The position numbers and the translations under genes were made by a program. From positions 8,095,671 through 8,159,670 of the forward strand of contig NC_087064.1 of assembly GCF_963678635.1 (NCBI RefSeq): a stretch of DNA of 64,000 nucleotides, written 5' to 3'. The notes beneath the pieces are model-generated. The model made no database searches, had not been told where the DNA came from, and saw only the letters and a list, made by a program, of their open reading frames with translations. Shown here one piece after another: positions 1 through 11,182 of this stretch (positions are counted from its first letter, which is position 1; each line of letters begins with the position of its first letter). Origin of the DNA: Symsagittifera roscoffensis. Taxonomy: Eukaryota > Xenacoelomorpha > Acoela > Convolutidae.

Positions 1-1649
1 ATATTTGGAAATTTTCGCAGCAATGATCATAGCTTATCATACATTTGTCGGGTCTTATGCAGGAGATGGCTCAAAATCATTGTTTCTACACCTCTTGAAC
101 TGAAATCAATGTGGTTGAATTTGATTGGCTAATTAGCCAATCAAGTTCCATCGACTTTGTTTGCCATTTAAATTGAAATAATTCTGCCATTTAAAGCAGA
201 TAAATTTATTAGCCGAAGTTTTAGAAAAATTGAATTTTTATTTTGTAAAGCCATTTTATTAAAATTTTCCTGTCTGGGCAAGATTTCACAAGTAAGTCAA
301 AATTAATAAGATTACTTAACAAAGTTCCACCTTTTCTGAAATTTCGGCTAATATTTTTATCTGCTGGAAAGGTTGATCGAAATGCATGACCGTGTAATTT
401 GAATTTGATTGGCTAGATTTACCCAATCAAATTCGATCGCATAACTTCCGGCTTACGCTGTAGAAAAATTGATTTTGGGTCGTTTAAAGCATAAGAACCC
501 AATTGTCATATATGGAAATTATATGATAAACATTTTTCAATACACTCCGTGTCTAAAATTGTATGATAATAATTTTTCTTGCATGAAATTGTAAGAACAT
601 ATTTTTTTCATGTATGGAGGTCGACCCGGGAATTCTTAAGGGTGCAGATTCCTCTATCCATTCTATGTGTCGAAATAGCTTACGCAACAATGTATTTGCT
701 CGCAAACTCCGCTGCAAGTTGGCAATTGCATACTCCTTATAAGTGGTTAGCGTTGAACGGTTAGTTTTTTTTGGGTTGTTTATTCATTATTAGATACCAT
801 AAGGGGATAAACAAAATTAAATACATAGACGAGCTTGATAAAAGTTGGCAACTAATGGGAGTCATTCATTCTCATTTCTGAACTTCGTCTATCTTCGAAA
901 CGGTTCTTTTTAGCAGAAAGTATCTCAGAAAAAAGATACAGATATTGGTGACTTCTAAGGTGTAACGCTGGTGAAAAATTGAAGTAATCAGCAATCAACA
1001 CTTTTCATTCTTCTTTGGCACAGGGACACTTCTATTTGTAGGAACAATGGCGCAAGACTTCTCTAAGATCAAACCATCTAGTAATATAGCTACAAACTTT
1101 AATAGCCTCAGTCGAAGAAAAAAGTGGCACTGATGTTGACAGTATGTTACTCGTGCTCTTTAAATCATTGCAGGCTGAATCATTCGATCATTCATTGCCT
1201 GTGAATATGCCAGTTCTGAACAAATTTTTAGCCTTAAAAACATCAGATTAGCCAAAAATGACCAAGCAAAACATGTTTTGATTCGTTCAATTCAATCTGA
1301 TATTTAGCCTGAGACTACACCAACTCTATAAAAGAATCTTAAAAATATGTTATGATTTTTAGTTATGCGCATAATTTTACTGAATGTTTGAAATTTTTTT
1401 GAGCACCTGGTCGAAAATCGGTGTGCGCGCAGCCATTTGGATCAATTTTTTCTGAGTTGGGAGGGCAAACTGAAGGGCCAAATCATTTGTCATTGGCATA
1501 ACCATAATCGCAATGGCAACTGCGACAGTCGGTGATTACCTCTCGCTGAGATCTTTTAAGTTCTTGATGACATTTCGGGCATCTATTTTCCCCTGCTGAA
1601 ATGTCATGGTTATGATCTCCATGCGTCGCGATCAATTCGTTATTTTCTG
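1..1649. repeat. Tail of first unit of a 17-kb tandem duplication
   Basis: This stretch is repeated almost base for base at 17016-18664, at a constant offset of 17015. Reading both side by side I saw only a handful of substitutions. Homology stops sharply after base 1649 (18664 in the other copy), inside a FLYWCH zinc-finger reading frame. The 18664 copy continues into the rest of that domain, so it is in the ancestral context and this one ends at a breakpoint. The simplest reading is a tandem duplication: this is the end of unit one, and 1650-18664 is all of unit two. Confidence 0.9.
1483..1649 (-). pseudogene. FLYWCH-type zinc-finger protein, C-terminal fragment
   Basis: The minus-strand frame encodes the end of a FLYWCH finger (a THGDHNHD segment supplying the HxH ligands), then a CPKC...CRSC pair resembling a small zinc ribbon, then a stop. 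The W-x-C half of the finger is absent because the duplication junction at 1649/1650 replaces it with unrelated sequence. The fuller copy is at 18498-18814. FLYWCH domains occur in metazoan nuclear proteins and in Mutator-like transposases; which this was cannot be decided. It is not functional as it stands. Confidence 0.5.
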
Positions 1650-2504
1650 AAGGAGAGGATCGTTGAAAGGAGACTGAACAAAAATTTTCATTGATCATAA
1701 GCAAACAGCAAAAAACGAAGAACCCCGATTGCACCTCGCGCCCTGACTAGGTGGATGGGTTTTCCTACCATCTTTTCCTTCGAACCAGCGCACGCGTTAC
1801 ATCCCCTTCAAACGAGCCGCTGCGAGTTCTTAACTTGATGTCAATGGATGGTATAAAACTGACCTCGCAAAGTTACCGATACTTTTTTCACGTTTTTTTT
1901 CCAATGTGACCTGCTTCCCAAGCCAGGGAACACGCAAATTGAAAGTGCAATTTCATTCTCTTTCCTGGGAATTACCAAACCTATATTACCAAACCTATAT
2001 TCAATGTAGTCCGAAAATTTTTTTTCATATCTGATAAACTAAAAAAGGTAAGCTCCGGCGGGTTTCATTTGAATCACTCATTTCCTCTGTTGGTTTGAAT
2101 AGTAATATTTTGGAGGCTGCTCAACTTATTTTCCAGTTTTTTGCTCTTTAGTGTTTAATTGATTTTAGATCCTTTCATCATAAATATGTTCTAAATTCTT
2201 CACTGCCATCATCAGTGGATATTTTAGTACCTGATAACGAAAAGGCAACTCAGTTGACCAAAATACCTGAGAACTTAGTTCGAATCCCGGATACCACTGT
2301 TGATTTTGTTTTAATTTTTTTTGACTTTGATCGGTTTGAAGTTATTGAAATTTTGAAAACAAAGTTGTCTGCATTGTCTTTCAATTGATTGCAATGGTAT
2401 AATGCACCATATTAAACGAGAGCTGAAAGCAACTGAGTTACTTACCGAGGGCAATTAGTATACAGCCAAGATCCCTGACTGGTTCCTCACGCCTGCCCCT
2501 ATTT
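1650..2504. other. No gene recognised
   Basis: The first base is the start of the second 17-kb duplication unit. No convincing coding frame, splice pair or RNA gene was found. Around 2274-2292 there is a tRNA B-box-like string (GTTCGAATCC) that may belong to a decayed SINE, but no matching A box or fold was seen. Confidence 0.5.
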
Positions 2505-2860
2505 TAGAAATAACCAAATTTTTGAAAAAATTAACAGGAAATTATTTCACATCTCAGCCGCAACGAGATAAACATGCTTCATGTATACACAAGAACAGTA
2601 GCAATACAATGCAAATTCACGCCCACTCGTTATAACAAGAGTTACTTTAGATTAGATTGCTAAAACCATCAATGCTCTTGAAGGTATGTGGCCTACTTGT
2701 TAGCACAATAACCTAACCAATTGAAGGTCGGGGTTCGAGTCTCACCAGGATACTTTTTTCTTCTTAGAAATAACCGATATTTAGCTAAGTTCTGATCAGA
2801 AATAAGATCAGAAATAAAAAGAATTTTAGGAAAGTCCTTTCTTAATTTGAACAATTCATG
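2505..2860 (+). repeat. SINE-like dispersed repeat with tRNA-like core
   Basis: The sequence aligns along most of its length with the minus strand of 22445-22770 (and 28568-28893). Shared blocks include CAGCCGCAA-GAGATAA, ATTAGATTGCTAAA, and TTAGAAATA followed by TCTGATCA. The middle looks like a tRNA: an A-box-like TGGCCTACTTGTTAGCAC at 2689-2706 and a B-box-like GGTTCGAGTCT at 2732-2742, separated by 25 bases. The cloverleaf stems pair poorly, so this is not a functional tRNA gene. A tRNA-derived SINE with sequence on both sides of the tRNA part is the best reading; a MITE that captured a tRNA is the alternative. Confidence 0.55.
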
Positions 2861-4229
2861 AAGAACTTCCAACCAAAAATTTAGATTAGATATAAGGTAT
2901 TTTTGGTCAGAATTAAAGAATTTTCTCGTTGCGGGTATCTTACACAATTCATGCTAGTAAGGCTTGTATACAAAAATATGATAAATATTAAGGACGTTTA
3001 ATCACTTTTCTCATAATTTCCCTCTTCTACCAAGTAGCGAGATTACAGTCTTTAAAAGAGTCAGAAAAAAATAGACTTGTTCACGCCAAGAGAAAACGAA
3101 AATGCATAACGTGAATTATTACGTTATACTGACAAGTTAAGATGTCTTTTATCATTGAGAATAGCTTCCTAGTTATGGCTATTTGTCGAATCGTAACACA
3201 GTTATCGTCAATTGATCAGCTTAAACGTACTCAATTAGTACACCGATTTTTTCCTAGCTGAGTCATATGGTTATTTATATTATATAAACAAGCATCGTCA
3301 TCTCACTGGATAAAATTAACCTTTGGTATGTATTTCTGCATATAGTTTACACACTGAAAAACATTAGACGAACGAGAATCATGCTTTGGTGGAGGGGTGT
3401 AGCGATAAGCATGTGCGCACGTTAGCATGCGATATTTGATTTTAGCAGTGGGTGTTTTTTCAGACAAAAAATATATTAGCCTAAACATTCAAATAATTTC
3501 GAAAACCAATGATTGGATAGGCGGCGAGTTAAGGTTTCGGTTTCGCCGTATTAAAAATTTAAGTACGCGCTGTTGAATCTTGCCAACTTGAATAAACAGA
3601 CTGTTAAAAAGTGAATCTTCAAACTACATTCTTTTAAATGGGTATGCTAATCGACACACACATGCTGATAGGCCGGTCCCTGCTTTGTGGCACACCCTGC
3701 TGTATATGATTCAACCAATCAGTTGTTAACACCAATTAGCAGCTCGCTTGTATTTTCAATACCTGCGACAAAATAAGAGCTTTTAGCCGAATAAGCTTTT
3801 CAGCTCAAAACTCGTTGGATTTACCACGAAGTAAATCATGGTCCCGTTTTTTCAGTGTATATTTTCCAAGGGTTGGTTGGAGATTTGTACTTTCGAAGGT
3901 TCGCTGCTTTCCTAGTTTTTTAAACATTATTAAAAAGGAATTTCAATAAGTTCTTTCTCGTTGTAGTCTTTGGCGGATTCCATTTGCTGTTGGCGTATAA
4001 ATTCATTTTTCTTCATCTGTACTTATGGTCTATAAAGTTTTAAAAGAGCGTTGGCTTGGTGTTGGTTTTAACTCTTTAAAAATTTCGTTCCAGTTTAAAA
4101 CAAAAGTTTTGTCAATAAATTCTCATTTTGACCATAATAAGACGTTCCTATGAAAAAATTACCACACATTTCTTTCAAATTTTCCAAACTGCCATGCGAT
4201 TTTTCTGCAATTTGCTTTTTGGATTTGCA
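2861..4229. other. No gene recognised
   Basis: AT-rich sequence with only short, compositionally unremarkable open frames on either strand. No splice-bounded exon chain, RNA gene or transposon protein was recognised. Confidence 0.5.
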
Positions 4230-4290
4230 GATTATAAAGAATCCATCATCTTAACAGTTTCACTGCTACACTTTTTATCTTTATTTCTCT
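4230..4290 (-). repeat. Inverted fragment of the 725-bp repeat
   Basis: Read on the minus strand, this matches the segment of the 725-bp direct repeat around 4856-4900 (the GTAGCAGTGAAACTGTTA block), so a third, short, inverted copy lies about 500 bp upstream of the direct pair. It has no coding content. Confidence 0.5.
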
Positions 4291-4352
4291 TTGCCTTCCA
4301 ATTTCATCAAAAAAATCAAAACTAAACGCAACGAAAAACAAAACTGCCCGTA

Positions 4353-4369
4353 TCAGGGCGAAGCCCTGA
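4353..4369. other. Perfect 7-bp hairpin
   Basis: TCAGGGC-GAA-GCCCTGA forms a perfect seven-pair stem with a GAA loop. No function is assigned. It stands out because the surroundings are AT-rich, and CGTATCAGGGC recurs near 21828 without the second arm. Confidence 0.4.
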
Positions 4370-4710
4370 ATGTTCCAACTGCCTTTTCAGGTCTATGGAG
4401 CAGTATTAACATGAAAAATTTAAATGTAATTAAATAAGATTAAAAATTTTCTTGACACACGCCATATTAAATAAGATCTCCCCACACGCCATATTAAGTA
4501 CAATGTAATGAGCTTCGCTCCTATTAACAAATCAATTATGGCGTATAAGCGTCCCTGAACCAATTTGGATCAATTTCTAAGATGGATTAAATCTCGTATA
4601 CGCGTGAAAAGGGCAAAATTTTTCGCGCGTTTTTTGTCCCAAAACGGTCATAATGGCAATCTTTAAACCCCCAAAGCTTTACGAAAAATGATCACAGGTA
4701 AAATAGTTTT

Positions 4711-5430
4711 TTAAATTTAAGCTCAAGACAACAATACCATTTGAATGATATAAAACTTTTGTCAAAAATTATTCATTAAAAAGTCGAAATTTGTCTGAAG
4801 AAAAAAACCCACGCCGAGCACAAATATTCCGTTACTTTCGTATCGAAAATCGGAACAATAAAGATAAAAATAGTAGCAGTGAAACTGTTAGGATGATTGA
4901 TTTTTTCTTCAAAGGTAGAGTTTATAATTTATAACTATCAATTAATTATCTTTTATCATTTTTTACGTTGAAGCAGTAACACAAATTGTGGAAGGGTAGG
5001 TTAATTTATCAGTTTCTTCAATTAATTAGAATTAACATTCGTTGTAGTTTATGTATCATTCATAATTTGATTTTTTTGGTAAATGGATTTTTCGGGGTTC
5101 TCAGGAAAAGAATCGAATACATAGCGGTCAAGAGTTGTTTTGATTCAGTATGATAGCTTCAGCTGTGTTGAGTTTTCTCTGAAACTAACTAATAAGTTTA
5201 TCACAGCTATTAATCTAATGGAGATTAGGCTAATCATATGGACGTTCTGCTATGAGCACAATTAGTCGGAATGAATTTTTATTTCTTGAAGCTAGAGGTC
5301 GCCTTAATATTGCTCGAAAAAATGTATCCCCCCTATATAATTTTCTTACAAAGTTTGACTGATTTTCCTCAAACATGGAAGGCCGTTTTCCCGACCATTA
5401 AATCAAGCTAAAAAAAGGCAAAAAAAGCAA
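4711..5430. repeat. 725-bp direct repeat, copy 1
   Basis: Direct repeat of 5441-6175 at an offset of about 730 bp. By eye the copies agree at roughly 85 percent, with many small indels. Shared landmarks include AAATTTAAGCTCA, AAGTCGAAATTTGTCTGAAG, CACAAATATTCCGTTACTTT and TTTTTCGGGGTTCTCA. There is no protein-coding content. It could be a two-copy tandem repeat or two insertions of an unclassified element. Confidence 0.75.
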
Positions 5431-5440
5431 ACTTATTTTT

Positions 5441-6175
5441 CCAAATTTAAGCTCAGAACAACAAGATCTTTTGAATGATATAAAAAAGTTTTGTCAAAAA
5501 TTACTAATTAAAAAGTCGAAATTTGTCTGAAGAAAGAAAACCACGCTGAGCACAAATATTCCGTTACTTTCGTATCGAAAGCCGGAACAATATAAATAAA
5601 AATTGTAGCAGTAAATCTGTTAAGTTGATGGATTGTTTCTTCAAAGGTAGAGTTTTTAATTCATAACTATCAAGTCATTATCTTTTATCATTTTTTACTT
5701 TGAATCAGTAACACAAATTGTGAAAGAGCAGGTTAAATTATGAGTTTTTTCAAATAATTAGAAATATCATCCGTTGTAGTTTATTTATCATTCGTAAATC
5801 GATTTTTCTGTAAATGGATTTTTCGGGGTTCTCAAGAAAAGAATCATTACATAGCAGCAAAGAGTTGTTTTGATTCAGTACGATAGCTTCAGTTGTGTTG
5901 AATAATCTCTGAAACTAACTAATAAGTTTATCCCAGCTATTAATCTACTAGATGGGTTAAGAGATTAGGCTAATCATATGGATGTTCTGCTTTGAGCACG
6001 ATTTCTCGGAATGGAGTTTTATTTCTTGAAGCTAGAGGTCGCCGTAACAGTGCTCGAAAAATGTACCCCCCTTGATAATTTTCTTACAACATTTGACTGA
6101 TTTTCCTTAAAACTGCAAGCTCGTTATCCCGACCGTTAAGTCAAGCTAGAAACTTGCAAAAAATGCGAATTTAGC
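5441..6175. repeat. 725-bp direct repeat, copy 2
   Basis: Second, diverged member of the pair starting at 4711. The level of divergence marks this duplication as much older than the four large tandem duplications in the window. It has no coding content. Confidence 0.75.
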
Positions 6176-6549
6176 GACAATTAAAAACGCATTTAGCATC
6201 CTTTTTTTTATTGAAATTTGTGCTCAGAAAATTGGCAAAAATTGGAGAAAAAAGTCAGTTTCAGGCTCAATTAATGACTCAATTAAGAAAAAATGGTTAG
6301 TTTTCACCAGTCCCATAATAACATAGTGCATTTAGTATTATGAGTGTCCGAATTTTATAATAAAATTTTTTTTTTTTTTTCATAATCTAGGGGAGGATAT
6401 AACAGGAAAGACCTAAAAAATTTTCGTTATTACTGTTTTTCTCAAAATTGTTTAGCAAATCCGAAATTTGTGACTTTTTTGTAACTACAACAAAAACTCA
6501 CCGGGCAAAATATTCTCTGATACTTGCACAGAATAGAATCCAAGAACTG
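6176..6549. other. No gene recognised
   Basis: AT-rich spacer between the 725-bp repeat pair and the MITE, with a long T run near 6366-6380. No coding or RNA signal was seen. Confidence 0.5.
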
Positions 6550-6976
6550 CAGGGGCGGATCTAGGATTTTCTTGAGGGGGGGGGGGGGCGAATTTTCAAA
6601 AACATTCAAAAATTTTGTCGTCCTTTTTTTTAGGTCGACCGAATTGGTTTTTTGAGCTCTCCCTAAGCACGGTTTCTTCAGGCAAAACTCCGCAGGCAAA
6701 ATTTTGAAAAAAAACAGTCCAAAAAAAGCGTTTTAGGCACTTTTTGAAAAACTTTGACCAAAAAATCTTGTTTTTTCGGCGCGCGCTCCCCTCTCAAAAT
6801 TAGTATATTGGCGCCTAAGGCGCCTTTAGAAAAATTTTAGGGTCGGTCGGCACAAAATGGATTTCTTAAAAAGTACCAAAGGGGGGACCCTTTGTGGTGG
6901 TCGCAAGGGGGTCGAATCCCTGAGATAGGAAGAAAAAAGCAACCGCCAACGCCCCCCCCCCCTAAATCCGCCCCTG
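6550..6976. mobile_element. hAT-like MITE (427 bp)
   Basis: The termini are inverted repeats: CAGGGGCGGATCTAGG at the left and CCTAAATCCGCCCCTG at the right. CAGGGGCG ends are typical of nonautonomous hAT-superfamily elements. The flanking octamers AAGAACTG and AAGTACTA agree at 6 of 8 positions, which fits a decayed 8-bp target-site duplication. Runs of G and C lie just inside both ends. No transposase is encoded, so movement would have needed an enzyme supplied in trans. Confidence 0.7.
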
Positions 6977-7620
6977 AAGTACTATGATTAAGGCCAAGAC
7001 TTCCTTCGCGAAACCGCTCAGCACATTTTCACAATTTCATAATAGAATCCACTCAGGAAGATACTTTTGATTGCTCGAATAACAGCTGAAAAGAAGCACG
7101 GCAAAGCTTCAACTGGAGCTGCGATAACACAGAAAGGAGACTCTAATTTGGAATCCTCAGAAACGTATTTTTTCGCAGTTTTGAATTCCCAGCTAAAATT
7201 GATAGAGCACGATGTAATATTTCGATAAAATCACGCCCTCTTCAAAGCAAGTACTTTACGACAATATCTTATGTCAGAAATAGAATTGTTTCGGAAATTA
7301 AACTTTTTATCACAAAAACAAACTATGAAAAATCCCGATGAAAAAGTCGACTTATATTTTTGTTACTATTATGCTGAGAGATGAGAACGTGGTGGGCGTG
7401 GTCGCGTTCTCTTTTTGAATACCATTCCTGGTCTGGTCGGTTGGGCAATGTTGATGATTTCACACACGACCTCTTTTGTTCTTTTTCCTGATTCGAGTAG
7501 TAGGAAGAAGAAAAAAAGAAACTAATTCAAGAACCCTTGGGTCATTTTCACAGGTTTCCAATTAATTCCAACTAAACATCACGAAATAGCATACTTTTGC
7601 ATCAGACATTTTTCACCTGC
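6977..7620 (+). other. Upstream region and probable 5' exon of the secreted-peptide gene
   Basis: No coding frame. The segment ends at a consensus splice donor (CACCTGC then GTAAGT, with GT at 7621) that pairs with the acceptor at 8117-8119, so its 3' part is probably a non-coding first exon. The transcription start is not visible and no clear TATA box was found. Confidence 0.45.
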
Positions 7621-8119
7621 GTAAGTAACTTTTTCTTCCACTAAAATTCAAAAAACTTCATTTTTTTCTGATATATATTTTTTTTTCATTCCTGATGCAC
7701 CAATATGATTCCAAGTTGATAAAATGTAACACTTTGACTCTCATTTTCCAAAATTTGACGTTTGTTACAAATCCCCTGAAAATTTTTAATTGAGGCAGTG
7801 TAGCAAAACTTATTAATTTATCCTGATTTTCAAGTAAAAATAGAAGAAAAACACTTATTTCTAAAATGTTTGAAATACTATAAGCATTTGCATAATTGTA
7901 GCTTCAAAGTGCGGAAACATATGGGGTCGTTTCGATTACTGAATCATTAAAAAAGGTATTTTTGTTTATTATTATTCCCCATTAATTAATATTTTCAGAG
8001 TCAAAATTGTTTTTGTATACTTGAACTTTGTCCTGGAGATAAATCTTTCAATCTTTCCAAGCTCTTTTTCATTTTGGTTTTCCACTCTCTGAGTTTTATT
8101 CTCTCTAACTTATTTACAG
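7621..8119 (+). other. Probable 5'-UTR intron (499 bp)
   Basis: The donor is GTAAGT at 7621 and the acceptor is TTATTTACAG ending at 8119, four bases before the ATG at 8124. A pyrimidine-rich stretch precedes the acceptor. Both sites fit metazoan consensus. The pairing is inferred from sequence only; trans-splicing to the same acceptor is possible. Confidence 0.5.
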
Positions 8120-8123
8120 GAAA

Positions 8124-8576
8124 ATGCAGCTCAAAAATGGCATCAATCGAAGGAGGTTTTTCAGCAGTTATATTTTCAATGCCAACCTTTGCATCACGAC
8201 TTCAATCCTGTGCTCGCTCGTTTTTTCCTTCTCGTCTCTCGTACAAATAGCCGACTGTAACCGAATGGCGTCTCCCGCAGCTAATATCATTTACGCTTTC
8301 AAACGAGACGCTAACTTTCAAAACAGCAACAACAACAATAACAGTCCGAACTACAGCAAAATTCCGAACTTCAACAACATTCCGAATTACGACAACCTTG
8401 CGGAGTTCGAGGACAAGCCTACAACGCCGATAGATTTCGAGCCACTACACCCCAAGCTATACAGTTTATTCTACAGGAACGCACAGCCAGTGTTTGAGAT
8501 TCTAGAACCATTCCAAGTTAAACCAAAACTTTCGGAGCTCAGTTTCTGGGACCAAATGTCAAAAGGGTCAGAATAA
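8124..8576 (+). CDS. Putative secreted or membrane-anchored small protein (150 aa)
   Basis: It starts at a true ATG four bases after a strong splice acceptor. The product has a basic N-terminus (RRR at residues 9-11), a hydrophobic stretch at about residues 20-43 that could be a signal peptide or signal anchor, a KR pair near residue 60 that could be a prohormone-convertase site, then a low-complexity Asn/Pro/Tyr tract with repeats of the form IPNF/IPNY, and an acidic-aromatic C-terminus. Base composition is less AT-rich than the flanks, which supports real coding. An AATAAA overlaps the stop codon. I do not recognise a family; a neuropeptide-like or cuticle/secretory protein is possible. Confidence 0.5.
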   Translation: MQLKNGINRRRFFSSYIFNANLCITTSILCSLVFSFSSLVQIADCNRMASPAANIIYAFKRDANFQNSNNNNNSPNYSKIPNFNNIPNYDNLAEFEDKPTTPIDFEPLHPKLYSLFYRNAQPVFEILEPFQVKPKLSELSFWDQMSKGSE

Positions 8577-9000
8577 AAACAGAGTTCAGAACGTGAACGA
8601 TCAGAATGCGACGCTTCGAGAGTAGGTTACACACTTAATTACTGACCACCCCCTTTGAATGAAGTTAGAAGAAATTGCCCGCAACGTTCAAATTATGTGT
8701 AATGATGCAGTTTCGGTTTGAACTTTGATTTGTAGATCCTTTGCCACCTGAATTACAAATCTTATTCAAATTAAAAAGTTCTGCTTTTGTGTTTTCTGAG
8801 TTAGTGAAATGAGTTCCTCTATCACCTCTGGTTTTCATAAAACGGTTGAGGGGTTAGTTTCCAATCCTTCAATCGTAGAAAATGTTTGTGCTAGATATCC
8901 ATTCTCTCATTTTCTTTCTTTGATTTTTTGAGGAATTTCGAATTCATGGTCGCATAAGTCGGTCGATCGAAATAAGATTTTGTAAAATAGTAAGAGGAGA
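8577..9000. other. 3' flank, no gene recognised
   Basis: Follows the stop of the 150-aa gene. It probably contains that gene's 3' UTR, but no separate polyadenylation signal could be fixed with confidence and no further coding exon was recognised. Confidence 0.45.
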
Positions 9001-9071
9001 GGCTAGAATCCGTAGGAAAAAAAAACAGACGCAACACCCGAACCCACCCCCACCACCTAAATCTGCCCCTG
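9001..9071. mobile_element. Right-end fragment of the hAT-like MITE
   Basis: The last 70 bases align with the right end of the element at 6550-6976 and finish in CCTAAATCTGCCCCTG, one base different from its terminal repeat. The left end is missing, so this is a truncated second member of the family. Confidence 0.6.
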
Positions 9072-10419
9072 CTTTAAGGTAATTCAATTCTTAGCAGTCA
9101 ATAGCAGAGCACTCCGTTCTCTTCATTCTTTCCAAATAATCCTAATTTCTAGATCGCACGTTGTCCCAAGCTGCGTTTAGTGCTACTTAATCGAAACGCA
9201 AGACTTTCTGACACATCGGTAACACATAAAATTCAATTCCAAGCATCTGAAAATGCTTGGAACTTTCACATTTGGGGCATGAAATAATCACATTTGGGGC
9301 AAAAAGTCCATTTAAAAAACTTATTGGTGGCGGAGGTTTTAGCCGGTGGAATTTTGTCCTGGGATTCATCCTTTGTGAAATTTAGCCCTCTAAATTGGTC
9401 TAAAAAACTAAATGCTTAAGCCGATTTTTTTGAGTCTGAGAAAAGGTTTGGTGGAAATTTTAGGAAATTGATCGAATCCAGCTTTAAAATTGCAAAGTAC
9501 ATGACCAGTTCTGACAATTATTTAAGGTACTTGTTGTCGTGAAAAAACACACAGGATTACGAGGTACCTTTTGAACTCATGCTCAGCACATTAACTGAAA
9601 ATATCTCCTACTGAAGTCCTAAAGCATCGCTTACTTGCACTGATTTGTTTGAATGGCGCAGTAAATACTCTTTTAGAGACTTTTCACGGGATTTGAAAGT
9701 GAGAGCTTTGAGCTTGAGGAGAGAAGGTAAAATAATCAGTATATTGTTGATTTGTTATTCACCCTTTGGACATCAATTAAATTGTTAAATAATTCAAACT
9801 GGTAATGTTTTTACACGTTTTAAGGCTTGTGTTTCAATTTCACCGGCACAAATACACGCAGCACACACACACACACACACTAAACTGTGCGTTTTTCAAA
9901 CCTAGAGTCAAGCCTCGTAAGGAATTTGCGCTTTATGGTAACCCAAAGCCAATTTACAGCTATGTTGTCCTCACGAGCGTATAAACTTAGCAGCTGAAGC
10001 ATTGTACTCAAAAACAACTACAGCAAAAAAGTCGTAAAAACTTACGACTAACAACAATGATACAGAGTCAAATCTGAAGTAGCTCTAAAAAGGTCGAAAA
10101 AGAAAACTAATGATTGATGAAAATTAAAAGACCTCTATAGGATTTAATCCTCGGTAATGAGATATTCATGTTTTACAGCTTGTCGCCCTGAACAATTATG
10201 CCACCGACGCTTATAAACATCTCTAGGTAGACCAGCGAAAAGCGACAAAAAGGCGCTTGATTTTTCACAAATCACAAATTTTTCATGTAATAGCTTTGAA
10301 TCGTACCAAGCTAAAGGCAACCATACTAACTTTGCTTGAAGAAAAAAGATACGTTTAAAGCTAAACTGAGTGTAAATTCTGCATTTCATGAATTTCGCGG
10401 AGTTTCAATTCTGATGATG
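9072..10419. other. No gene recognised
   Basis: AT-rich sequence with a short CA microsatellite and a doubled CACATTTGGGGCA motif at about 9266-9302. An 81-residue minus-strand frame at 10144-10389 has an ATG but no recognisable domain or splice context; it is treated as unsupported. Confidence 0.45.
9862..9880. repeat. (CA)n microsatellite
   Basis: Nine uninterrupted CA dinucleotides, preceded by imperfect ACACGCAGCA. Confidence 0.9.
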
Positions 10420-10423
10420 TTAT

Positions 10424-11182
10424 ATGAAACAAAATTTCTGGTTTCCGCATATACACAGATCAATCGTACAAATGGCACAAGGATGTCGCCAGTGTACACA
10501 ACAAGGTAAAAACTTAAAACCAGTATTTGGCAAACAACATTTATTCCAAATGGAACCGGTGGTTGAACCTAACGAAGAGGTCCAACTGGATTTCGCGGGA
10601 CCGCTACCAGACAAGTTAAACAAAGACGCGTACATTTTAGTTGCAGTAGATAAGTGGTCAAAATTCCCATAGGCTACGGTAGTTTCAATGATCAAGCAAA
10701 AACCTTTTTTCTTAAATCGAACAACATAAAACTTCTGTTAGTCCCGGTCGATGATCATAGATCCATAGGCGTCGTAGAAAGACTGATACAAAGACTCAAA
10801 CGGCGACTCAGAGTCACGAAAATTGATCCAAATAATATAACTTTCAAAATTGCTTCGAGCGTTGCAGAAATCATTAAAACACTACGAATATCTCCACACC
10901 GAGTGACAAAAACCACACCTTTCGAAGGAGATATGGGGAGGAAAGCAAACACACCACTTTCAAATATAACAACAAATAGTTCACCTAATAATTTGAATTG
11001 GGAAAACGCTAAGCACGCTTGTTTAGATCGGAAAAATCTGATTCATCCTCTAATTCCTGCGGCAATTAAGCACAACCTACAGAGGTGGTCCGAGGATGAA
11101 GCCAACATCAAACACAAGATACCTGAGCCCATCATCGCCAAGGATCCTGGAACAGCGGACAATCGTCCACAAACTACAAACT
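10424..11182 (+). pseudogene. Ty3/Gypsy-type integrase, internally deleted
   Basis: The first frame (10424-10671) holds the CxxC half of the integrase zinc-binding domain (CRQC) and the start of the catalytic core (LDFAGPLPDK, then ILVAVDKWSKFP), where the first catalytic Asp lies. The second frame (10654-11182) holds the end of the core (HRSIGVVERLIQRLKRRL, including the catalytic Glu) and the C-terminal region. The His pair of the zinc domain, everything upstream of it and the middle of the core with the second Asp are missing, so the element is 5'-truncated and deleted inside integrase. Orientation agrees with the PPT and 3' LTR downstream. Confidence 0.7.

Noticed and set aside
579-764. 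61-residue open frame repeated identically at 17594-17779
   Set aside because: It starts at TTG, has no domain, and is repeated only because the whole 1.65-kb block is duplicated.
2683-2754. Functional tRNA gene
   Set aside because: A- and B-box-like strings are present but acceptor and anticodon stems do not pair; part of a dispersed repeat.
10144-10389. 81-residue minus-strand frame with ATG next to the Ty3/Gypsy fragment
   Set aside because: No recognisable domain, no splice context and no second copy to test conservation.
10420-10952. Minus-strand frames opposite integrase
   Set aside because: Antisense shadows of the plus-strand integrase frames, whose motifs are clear.
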